Origin: Saprospiraceae bacterium
GTDB taxonomy: Bacteria > Bacteroidota > Bacteroidia > Chitinophagales > Saprospiraceae
NCBI GenBank assembly: GCA_013140975.1
Contig: JABFRV010000018.1
Coordinates: 1-61,569, forward strand
Reading direction: 5' to 3'
DNA length: 61,569 nucleotides
Shown: piece after piece, positions 34,782 through 42,846 of the stretch
Position numbering within the stretch: position 1 is the stretch's first letter
Layout: every line of letters starts with the position of its first letter
Made by a program: the position numbers and the translations under genes
Notes under the pieces: model-generated
What the model saw: the letters and a program-made list of their open reading frames with translations, nothing else
Told to the model about the DNA's origin: nothing
The model's database searches: none

Positions 34782-37700
34782 ATGAATCAGTCAAAGATCA
34801 AACATTTAGGCTTTACTAACTGGTGTATAAAGAATTCCACAGCAGTTTATATTTTTACCATCCTTATTTCTATAGCAGGATATATTGCTTATCAGCAAAC
34901 ACCCAAAGAACTTTTTCCTGATATCGTTATACCAACTGTATCAGTAAGTACTATCTATCCTGGAGCGACTCCTCAGGATGTCGAAAACCTAATTTCCAAG
35001 CAGATTGAGAAACAAATAAAATCAATCAACGGAGTAAAAAAAGTTACCAGCAATTCGATTTCGGATTTTTCAATGGTTATTGCAGAGTTCAATACCAATA
35101 TGGATCCGAAATTATGCAAGCAACGTGTTTCTGATGCTGTTGACAAAGCCAAAAAAGATCTACCAACAGATTTAAAAACTGACCCTCAAGTTCAGGAATT
35201 TGATTTTTCGGAAATGCCGATAATGAATATCAATATTGCAGGCGATTTTCCATTAGACAGAATAAAATCGTATGCAGAGCAATTAAAGGACAAAATTGAA
35301 ACACTCAAAGAAATAACCCGCGTTGATATAATCGGAGGTGTTGATCGTGAAATTCAAGTGAATGTTGATCTTGCAAAAATGAACTTAATGGGTTTGACAT
35401 TTGCAGATATTGAAGGTTCAATTCAAAGGCAAAATTTGAATATTTCCGGAGGAGAATTAAATATTCATAATCTTCGCAGAAACATAAGAGTAACAGGTGA
35501 ATTCAGCAAACCCGAACAAATAGGAAATATTGTTACCAGGACATTTCAGGGCAATGAAGTTTTTCTAAAAGATATTGCAGAAATCAAGGATGCGTTTAAG
35601 GAAAAACAAGATTTTGCAAGATTAGACAACAAGCCGGTTGTTACTTTGAATGTGATCAAAAGAAGCGGTGAAAATTTAATTGAAGCGACGGATAATATTT
35701 ATAAGATCATTGATGATTACAAAGAAAATAAATTTCCAGATGGAATTACAATAAAAACGACCGGAGATACTTCTGAAAATACCCGTGTTCAATTGCATGA
35801 TCTTTTCAATACAGTAATTCTGGGATTTATTTTTGTAGTATTTGTCCTGATGTTTTTCATGGGATTTACAAATGCATTTTTTGTAGGATTAGCGGTTCCA
35901 CTTTCATGCCTTGTTGCATTCATGATTTTACCTACGATGGGACTAACAATGAATGTTATTGTATTATTCTCACTTCTTCTTGCTTTAGGAATAATTGTAG
36001 ATGATGCTATTGTTGTAATCGAAAACACACATAGAATATTTACAAAAACTCCAGGCATAAGCATTGTGGATGCAGCAAAAGAAGCAGCCGGCGAAGTATT
36101 CTTACCGGTATTAACCGGAACACTCACTACCCTCATGCCTTTCGTTCCATTATTGTTTTGGCCAGGAATCATTGGAAAATTCATGTCAAATCTTCCTGTA
36201 ACTTTAATCGTTACGTTAGGTGCTTCACTTTTTGTTGCATTTGTAATGAATCCGGTTTTTGCAGTGAGCTTTATGACAAAAGAAGATCATAGCAAACAGT
36301 CTTCACTAAAATATTATAAACGGGCTTTTATATTTTTTGCCTTAATGGCAATCATTGGATATGCAGGCTTGGGTAAGGGACTTGGAAATTTTTCAATTGC
36401 ATGTATTTTACTAATATTACTTTATCATTTTGCTTTTGAAAAGATGATACATTCTTTTCAAAATAAGATCTGGCCAAGTTTCGTAAATATTTACAAGAGA
36501 ATTTTATCTCTTTTGCTTGAAGGTGCAAAACCGCTTCTTGTAGTAGTATCTTCTTTTATTTTCTTAATAGTTTCCTGGATGTGGTACTTTGGCACCAATC
36601 CCAAAATTGAAACTTTCCCTGACGGGGAACCGAATTTTGCTTTTGTCTATTGTAAAATGCCGATGGGAACAGATGCACAACTCACTGATTCAGTAACAAG
36701 AGTAATTGAAGAACGTGTATACAAGGTTATTGGAAGAGATAATCCCATAGTTACTTCTGTAATTTCCAATATTGGACTTGGCGCAGGAACACAAGAAAAT
36801 CCTGATCGAGTTCCAACACCTAATAAGAGCAAAGTTTCTGTAGCTTTTAAGAAATTTTCAGAAAGAAATGGAATGTCAACAGGAAAAATTCTGGAGGACA
36901 TAAAAAAAGAGTTTAAAGATGGAATTGCTGGGGCCGAAATTAAAGTTGAGAAAGAATCAAATGGCCCACCTGTTGGAAAAGCAATTAATATGGAAGTTAT
37001 TGGTGATGACTTCGATGCATTAGACCAGCTGGTAAAGAAGATTGAATTACATATCAACAATTCGGGCATTAAAGGAATCGATGGATTAACATCAGATTTC
37101 CAAATCAGCAAACCAGAAATCATTATAGATCTGGATGAAGAAAAAGCGCAACGCGAAGGAGTAAGCCTTGCGCAGATTGCAGTTGAAATCAGAACTGCTT
37201 TATTCGGAAAAGAAGTTTCTAAATTCAGAGATGCAAAAGATGATTACCCGATTCAATTACGACTGAAAGAAACGGATAGAAATGAGCTAGAAAGAATATT
37301 GTCTTTGAATATTTCTTTCATGGATATGTCAACGCAACAGTTTAAGTCTATTCCTCTTTCTTCCTTTGCTAAAATACGTTACGGAAACTCTATTAGTAGC
37401 ATAAATAGAAAAAATCAAAAAAGGTTAATCACACTATCATCAGATGTAACACCGGGCTTTGATGCAAATACTGTAGTTAGTGAAATTCGCGCAGAAGTTG
37501 CTACATTAGAAATGCCGGAAGGATATGAAATTGCATTTACTGGAGAATTAGAACAACAACAAGAGACAGGAAACTTCCTTGTACTTGCATTTGGTGCTGC
37601 TCTAGCGCTTATGTTATTAATTATGGTAACTCAATTTAACTCCATTGTTAAACCACTCATAATTTTTAGCACAGTATTGTTCTCATTGATTGGAGTTGCT

Positions 37701-38141
37701 TTGGGCTTTGGTTTGTTTAAAATGACTTTTAGTGTGGTAATGACTGGTGTAGGTATATTTTCCCTGGCCGGAATTGTGGTACGTAATGGAATTCTCTTAA
37801 TTGAATTTATTGATGAATTAAGAGAAAGAGGATTGAGTGTAAAAGAAGCAATCATTGAAGGAGGCGCAACAAGAATTACGCCTGTAATTCTAACTGCTAT
37901 TTCCGCTATATTGGGATTAATACCCCTTGCCATAGGATTGAATATGGACTTCGCAACGCTGTTGACGGATTTTAATCCTAAGTTTTATCTTGGTGGTGAT
38001 AATGTTGCTTTTTGGGGACCTCTCGCCTGGACAATTATTTTTGGATTGATAGTATCCACTTTTTTAACATTACTTGCAGTTCCTGCGATGTATATGATGG
38101 GCTATAAAGTCAGAAATTGGTTTAGGAATGTACTTGCTTAA
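34782..38141 (+). CDS. RND-family efflux pump (AcrB-like permease)
   Basis: 1119 residues, inner-membrane proton antiporter. The N-terminus IFTILISIAGYIAYQQTPKE is helix 1, and TVSVSTIYPGATPQDVENLI is the porter motif. LLALGIIVDDAIVVIENTHR (about 398-417) has the proton-relay Asp pair in helix 4. Near the end GIFSLAGIVVRNGILLIEFI matches helix 10. Two extra hydrophobic helices lie between helices 6 and 7 (YKRAFIFFALMAIIGYAG; NFSIACILLILLYHFAF), a feature of Bacteroidota relatives as I recall. The substrate is not inferable. It heads a block with the RNase and inhibitor genes, 3 bases from the former. Confidence 0.93.
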   Translation: MNQSKIKHLGFTNWCIKNSTAVYIFTILISIAGYIAYQQTPKELFPDIVIPTVSVSTIYPGATPQDVENLISKQIEKQIKSINGVKKVTSNSISDFSMVIAEFNTNMDPKLCKQRVSDAVDKAKKDLPTDLKTDPQVQEFDFSEMPIMNINIAGDFPLDRIKSYAEQLKDKIETLKEITRVDIIGGVDREIQVNVDLAKMNLMGLTFADIEGSIQRQNLNISGGELNIHNLRRNIRVTGEFSKPEQIGNIVTRTFQGNEVFLKDIAEIKDAFKEKQDFARLDNKPVVTLNVIKRSGENLIEATDNIYKIIDDYKENKFPDGITIKTTGDTSENTRVQLHDLFNTVILGFIFVVFVLMFFMGFTNAFFVGLAVPLSCLVAFMILPTMGLTMNVIVLFSLLLALGIIVDDAIVVIENTHRIFTKTPGISIVDAAKEAAGEVFLPVLTGTLTTLMPFVPLLFWPGIIGKFMSNLPVTLIVTLGASLFVAFVMNPVFAVSFMTKEDHSKQSSLKYYKRAFIFFALMAIIGYAGLGKGLGNFSIACILLILLYHFAFEKMIHSFQNKIWPSFVNIYKRILSLLLEGAKPLLVVVSSFIFLIVSWMWYFGTNPKIETFPDGEPNFAFVYCKMPMGTDAQLTDSVTRVIEERVYKVIGRDNPIVTSVISNIGLGAGTQENPDRVPTPNKSKVSVAFKKFSERNGMSTGKILEDIKKEFKDGIAGAEIKVEKESNGPPVGKAINMEVIGDDFDALDQLVKKIELHINNSGIKGIDGLTSDFQISKPEIIIDLDEEKAQREGVSLAQIAVEIRTALFGKEVSKFRDAKDDYPIQLRLKETDRNELERILSLNISFMDMSTQQFKSIPLSSFAKIRYGNSISSINRKNQKRLITLSSDVTPGFDANTVVSEIRAEVATLEMPEGYEIAFTGELEQQQETGNFLVLAFGAALALMLLIMVTQFNSIVKPLIIFSTVLFSLIGVALGFGLFKMTFSVVMTGVGIFSLAGIVVRNGILLIEFIDELRERGLSVKEAIIEGGATRITPVILTAISAILGLIPLAIGLNMDFATLLTDFNPKFYLGGDNVAFWGPLAWTIIFGLIVSTFLTLLAVPAMYMMGYKVRNWFRNVLA

Positions 38142-38144
38142 CAG

Positions 38145-38597
38145 ATGAAAAGCAATCAAAAAAGAGCTTGGATTCAACTTGGTGTGCTTTTATTATTATT
38201 AGTTGCTTACGGCATAATGAAATATTATGCCAAACAATCAATTCCTAATTCTCCTAAAACAACACAGAAAGAAACCTCAAGAGAATCTGGTAAACAACCC
38301 GGGGAATCGCCGTCTAATAAGACGATTCTTGTTCCTTCTAAAGTAATTGAAGTTTATAATTATATTATTGCCAATAAGCAAGCACCTAAAGGTTTTGTAG
38401 GTGGAAGAATTTTTGCAAATCGTGAGAAGAGACTTCCAATTACTGATTCATCCGGTAAAAAACTTAAATATCAGGAATGGGATGTGAATCCTAAAGAACA
38501 AGGAAAAAACAGAGGTGCTGAAAGGCTAATAACATGCTCTGACAATTCTGCATATTACACATCAGATCATTATAAAACATTTACAAAATTCAAGTGA
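38145..38597 (+). CDS. Membrane-anchored barnase-type ribonuclease
   Basis: 150 residues. An N-terminal helix (WIQLGVLLLLLVAYGIMKYY, 9-28) anchors or exports it, followed by a polar linker (30-62) and an RNase N1/T1 (barnase) domain from 66. The catalytic triad of this family is present: Glu111 (YQEWDVNPK), Arg127 (GAERLITCS) and His142 (SDHYKTFTKFK). These correspond to barnase Glu73, Arg87 and His102. FVGGRIFANREKRLPI is the conserved guanine-loop strand. Compared with barnase a segment of the second helix is missing. The partner inhibitor follows 6 bp downstream, so it is probably active and toxic to the producer or exported. Confidence 0.88.
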   Translation: MKSNQKRAWIQLGVLLLLLVAYGIMKYYAKQSIPNSPKTTQKETSRESGKQPGESPSNKTILVPSKVIEVYNYIIANKQAPKGFVGGRIFANREKRLPITDSSGKKLKYQEWDVNPKEQGKNRGAERLITCSDNSAYYTSDHYKTFTKFK

Positions 38598-38603
38598 AAT
38601 CAC

Positions 38604-39044
38604 ATGAAGCCATTTACTTTTTATCTATACGATCCTATTCACTCACCAACACTAAACATACCAAATTGTAAAATTGCAAATATAGATGGAGATTGCTGTC
38701 GTTCTGAAGAGGACTTTCATAAAGAAATTTCCAATGCTCTTCATTTTCCGGAGTATTATGGCAGAAATCTGGATTCATTATTTGATTGTTTGTCAGATCT
38801 GGAGTGGATTGAAAACGAAAATATAGCAATACAATTTTCTAATTTTGAATCGATACTTTCCGACGAGCCCGCGAAATCTTACTATCAGGAAGCTTTATTG
38901 CTTCTCATCTCTGACCTTTGTTCCATCAACAATGAAGATCCGAGCTCCGAGGACTTGACTAAAAAGCTTTATTTTTTTATAAATAGCAATGAGAAGGTTG
39001 TAAGCATTTTGGAAGATGGTGAAGTTAGCTTTGAATTGGTGTAA
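38604..39044 (+). CDS. Barstar-family RNase inhibitor
   Basis: 146 residues, cytoplasmic, no signal. FPEYYGRNLDSLFDCLSDL (48-66) is the inhibitory helix and loop of barstar: Tyr51/52, Asn55, Asp57 and Asp61 match barstar Tyr29/30, Asn33, Asp35 and Asp39, while Phe60 replaces Trp38. The C-terminal third (about 85-146) is longer than in classical barstar. It should neutralise the RNase encoded just upstream by plugging the active site. Confidence 0.88.
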   Translation: MKPFTFYLYDPIHSPTLNIPNCKIANIDGDCCRSEEDFHKEISNALHFPEYYGRNLDSLFDCLSDLEWIENENIAIQFSNFESILSDEPAKSYYQEALLLLISDLCSINNEDPSSEDLTKKLYFFINSNEKVVSILEDGEVSFELV

Positions 39045-39174
39045 AATATAATTTCAACTTTTATTATTCAAGTTGTTTGAGAATAATAAAATATACCTTT
39101 AGCTCTCTATTACAAATATTCCTTTTTAATCCCTGAGCTCTTATAAATTTATCCTTTTGGATATTTTAAAAAAT

Positions 39175-39207
39175 AAAAAAGCCCCGGAAAAATTCCGAGG
39201 CTTTATT
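39175..39207. terminator. Bidirectional terminator hairpin
   Basis: GCCCCGGAA (39181-39189) pairs with TTCCGAGGC with one mismatch across an AAA loop. An A run precedes it, which on the minus strand becomes a TTTTTT tract after the stem. It stops the long type IX cassette operon and can also end the plus-strand efflux/barstar transcript. Confidence 0.75.
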
Positions 39208-39226
39208 CAATATTTCTTTACTTTAT

Positions 39227-42200
39227 TTATTTCAACAAACTAACATTTCCCTTAAGAGAATACGATTTATCATCAGGACAAGTAAATCGTACGCACCATG
39301 CATAGACATCAGGTCCAAGTTTCTCGCCATCAAATGTTCCATCCCATCCACTTCCAATATTTGTAGACTTATACATTTCCTGACCCCATCTGTTATAGAC
39401 AACCAATTCCATTGATTTAAGAGATATTGCTCTCACTCTGAATTGATCATTTTTGCCGTCATTATTAGGAGAAAACGCATTCGGAACAAAAACAAATTCA
39501 TCACAAGGACCTACTTTTACTGTAACGGTTGAAGTTGCCGTACATCCATTTGGATCAGTAACAGTAACTGTATATGAAGTGGTTTTCTTAGGAGTAGCAA
39601 TTGGATTATAAATATCAATTGCATTTAAGCTGCTATCATTTGGCGACCATAGATATTTATAGTTTGCTCCCTGAATAGTTGTCAACTGAGAACTACTACC
39701 AACAACAATGACTTCGGGATCAGCTTTGGCAAAGATAACATTACCGATATCCGATACATTTACAGTATGAGAGTCTGTCCACACACATCCTGATAAAGTA
39801 TCTTTGACTGTAACAGTATAAGTTGTTGATTTGGTTACATTCACCAGAATTTCAGATCCATTAGAGCTTCCTATGATTCCTGTTTTTGGAGTCCACTCAT
39901 AAGTCCAGTCAGCATTAGAAGGAACTGCTTTAAGACGAATTGTATCATTAACACATTTATTTTCCGGTCCTTCAATATTAACCGTAACATCCTGGAATTT
40001 AATCCTTGTTGTATCTCTAACTAAACAGTTAGCGAAATAACCTTTAACAATAATCGTCAGATCACCGCTCACAATTACATCAATCTTAGAACCAGAACCT
40101 ATAACTTTTCCATCTGCAGTACACCACTCTATTCTATCAAGATTCGTACTGGTGACGTTTAATTCTATTGTGTCAGGACGGCAAATAATTTCCTGATGTG
40201 AATTAATAGAAATACTTCCTGTTGGAAATGCTACATAAACACTATCTGTTTTTGTACACGTTGAATCCAACTTATCAGAATAAGTAACTTTGTACCAACC
40301 ATTCTTAGGATTTTTTAAAGTTGGATTCGCAATTTTGGAATTAACAAAGCAGGTATCAGGTTGCCATTGATAAATGAAATCATTTGATGCTCCAACATTT
40401 AATGTCAAAGGATCCTCAGGGCAGATAGAAAGACTATCTTTAAGATTCAGATCAAGTTTAACAACTACAATATCTACAGAAGACGGAACAGCACACAAGG
40501 TATCAGCATTCAAAGTCACTGTATATTTTCCGGGCTTGGAATAAGTATATTCATCCATATTTTTGGTTGAAGTTCCGGTTCCATCTCCGAAGTTCCATCT
40601 TACCTTTCCACTATAATCTGTAGCGACTTTTATTTTAAGACTACCACATACAGTTTCAACTTTTATGTCAGGCTTTATAGTCGGAGAAATTGTTAAGCTA
40701 ATTGTATCTGTCTTTTCACAACCAAATTGATTCTTTGCGTTAAAAGTAACAACGTATACTCCTGGTCCCGACGTATTTAATTTAGGATTCAAAGTTCCTT
40801 GGCCTGAACTAATCAAATTGCTTGGTTTCCACTCAATCGTTATATTATCGCCTGCTTTATTATTTCGCACGATGAGATTAAAGCTGTCTTTGTCGCATAT
40901 TTTATTCTCACGAGTATATCCAAGATCCAAAGAACGATCAAGCAATTTAACAACTCTTACTTCGCGACACTCTCCTTTTGAAGCACGAACATAAAGAGTA
41001 CGATCTCCTCTGATAGTACCATTAAATGTAGTTCCTGTATATTCTATTGGATTAAAATTACTATTGTAAGACCATTCAAAAATACTTGTTGAATCTGAAG
41101 TTCCTGTCAAAGATATTTTTCCATCGCAAGTAGCAGTATCTCCACTTATTGTTAATCCAATTTTGTTTCTGACATCAAGAGTAACTTGTTGTTCTGATTT
41201 ACATCCACTTACGGCATCAAGTATTACAACTTTGTAAGTTGTTGTTACTTCAGGAGATGCATTAGGATTACTTGGATCAGATAGGTTAAGACCATTTATT
41301 GGAGTCCATACATAAGTAAAATTACGATTCGGATTAGAAATCAACCTTACTGAATCTCCTTTGCATAATATTCTATCACTAATTAAATTAACATCTATAA
41401 CATTAACAATTTGCGTTTTTGTAAGGGAATCCTTACATCCATTAATGTCAGTAATTACCAATTTGATGCTATAAGTACCGCCAGAATTAATGTTGAAAGT
41501 TGGATCTTTATCTATAGAATTTTGATTGGGTTTACCAACAGCACTAAGAGTCCAGTTATAACTACTTATTGCAGACCCACTGGTTGAATTATTCGTTACT
41601 TCTATTTTAAGATCCGGATCACACTTATACTTAGAAGAAAAATCTGGTACAATTGTAGAAGGAATAAGAGTTATCGTCTTCTTGATAGTATCATTACAAC
41701 CAGCATTTCTAGCTACCAATACTACTGTATAGGTTCCTGATCGAGGAAAAGTATAACTTGGATTAGAACTTGTGGAAGTTGCATTTAGATTATTTGGATA
41801 TTCAAAGAACCATTGTATAGAAGCTGCTCCGGTAGATTTATCGCTAAAACTCTGCGTTAATCCATTACACACGTTTGAAGTTATATCAAAAGCTGCGGTT
41901 GGTGTTGCGCCACAAGGGACGATATTAATTTCAAAATCTCTGCTCGTGTAAGACATTTTAACACCGTTGCGATACTCAGTTACGCAAACACCTATTAAAA
42001 ACTGACCAACAGTATTTGGAGTACCAGTTATTTCACCTGTTGCAGGATTAATCTTTAATGGTATACCGGCACCAAATGGATTTGTAAGACTATTTAACGT
42101 ATATCCATTTCTGAAGATAACACTATCATATGGGGGTGGACCTGCATATCCTTTAGGATCAGCCAAGGTTTTACCTGAATTTGGTCGACAAAAGCTATAT

Positions 42201-42817
42201 ACTAAATTATCACCATCAACATCAGCAGCACTATGATCATAAGTAAATGCTCTATCAACGCAAACATATAATGGAGGGAAAGGTCTGAATTGAGGATTAC
42301 TATTTCCACGTAACAAATCATCCTTACCTATTACTACTGCATAAGTAGTACCGGTTTGTAAGGGGTTCTCAATATTTGTAAGAGTTTGATTTCTGCAACA
42401 TCTTTGATAGGCTATTATATAACCTCGGTCAGTATAAGGTAAATTTATAATTTTTGTATAAACAGATTCATGTACGCAGACCTTTTGACCGGGATTTATG
42501 CATCCAGAGTTGATATTTTCCTGCAGGGTATCTTCACTTATAAAGTCCATATCAATTCGACCATTAATTCCTACTCTCCAGGCCAATTGACAATCACCAT
42601 AAAAGATTGAAATCTGAGCTGGTTTGTCAAAATACACAGAGTCAGCTCCGTTAATACAATCGCGACGGATTACCAGTCGTAATTCAAATCGGTTATTACC
42701 AAGTGACTTATAAGTAAGCTCACCTCCAACAATATGTGTAGCATTCGATACTGATACAAACCCCACCATCAAAAAGATGGTTATTATTGAGTATATTTTT
42801 TGTACTACGCTTTTCAT
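39227..42817 (-). CDS. Giant PKD/Ig-like protein with CHU_C sorting domain, copy 1
   Basis: 1196 residues, secreted. A signal peptide ends near NAT (25-27). Residues 28-300 are a conserved Cys-containing region (THIVGGELTYKSLGNNRFEL, then RRDC, then YQRCCRNQTLTNI). It is followed by PKD/Ig-like repeats (SDKSTGAASIQWFFEY; TYTVVLVARNAGCNDT; WNFGDGTGTST; several TYTVTVxD units). The last 85 residues are a gliding-motility-associated C-terminal domain (FVPNAFSPNNDGKNDQFRVR, then YNRWGQEMYKS, then GWDGTFDGEKLGPDVYAW), the type B signal of the type IX secretion system. It is probably a surface adhesin or filament subunit. It is the last gene of cassette 1. Confidence 0.88.
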   Translation of the reverse strand: MKSVVQKIYSIITIFLMVGFVSVSNATHIVGGELTYKSLGNNRFELRLVIRRDCINGADSVYFDKPAQISIFYGDCQLAWRVGINGRIDMDFISEDTLQENINSGCINPGQKVCVHESVYTKIINLPYTDRGYIIAYQRCCRNQTLTNIENPLQTGTTYAVVIGKDDLLRGNSNPQFRPFPPLYVCVDRAFTYDHSAADVDGDNLVYSFCRPNSGKTLADPKGYAGPPPYDSVIFRNGYTLNSLTNPFGAGIPLKINPATGEITGTPNTVGQFLIGVCVTEYRNGVKMSYTSRDFEINIVPCGATPTAAFDITSNVCNGLTQSFSDKSTGAASIQWFFEYPNNLNATSTSSNPSYTFPRSGTYTVVLVARNAGCNDTIKKTITLIPSTIVPDFSSKYKCDPDLKIEVTNNSTSGSAISSYNWTLSAVGKPNQNSIDKDPTFNINSGGTYSIKLVITDINGCKDSLTKTQIVNVIDVNLISDRILCKGDSVRLISNPNRNFTYVWTPINGLNLSDPSNPNASPEVTTTYKVVILDAVSGCKSEQQVTLDVRNKIGLTISGDTATCDGKISLTGTSDSTSIFEWSYNSNFNPIEYTGTTFNGTIRGDRTLYVRASKGECREVRVVKLLDRSLDLGYTRENKICDKDSFNLIVRNNKAGDNITIEWKPSNLISSGQGTLNPKLNTSGPGVYVVTFNAKNQFGCEKTDTISLTISPTIKPDIKVETVCGSLKIKVATDYSGKVRWNFGDGTGTSTKNMDEYTYSKPGKYTVTLNADTLCAVPSSVDIVVVKLDLNLKDSLSICPEDPLTLNVGASNDFIYQWQPDTCFVNSKIANPTLKNPKNGWYKVTYSDKLDSTCTKTDSVYVAFPTGSISINSHQEIICRPDTIELNVTSTNLDRIEWCTADGKVIGSGSKIDVIVSGDLTIIVKGYFANCLVRDTTRIKFQDVTVNIEGPENKCVNDTIRLKAVPSNADWTYEWTPKTGIIGSSNGSEILVNVTKSTTYTVTVKDTLSGCVWTDSHTVNVSDIGNVIFAKADPEVIVVGSSSQLTTIQGANYKYLWSPNDSSLNAIDIYNPIATPKKTTSYTVTVTDPNGCTATSTVTVKVGPCDEFVFVPNAFSPNNDGKNDQFRVRAISLKSMELVVYNRWGQEMYKSTNIGSGWDGTFDGEKLGPDVYAWCVRFTCPDDKSYSLKGNVSLLK

Positions 42818-42846
42818 TCTTTTATATTTAAATAGTAAGCTTTAAA

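Noticed and set aside
36647-37123. 158-residue minus-strand frame within the RND pump gene
   Set aside because: Antisense to a clearly coding, conserved gene; composition (Ser/Ile/Pro-rich) is typical of a shadow frame.
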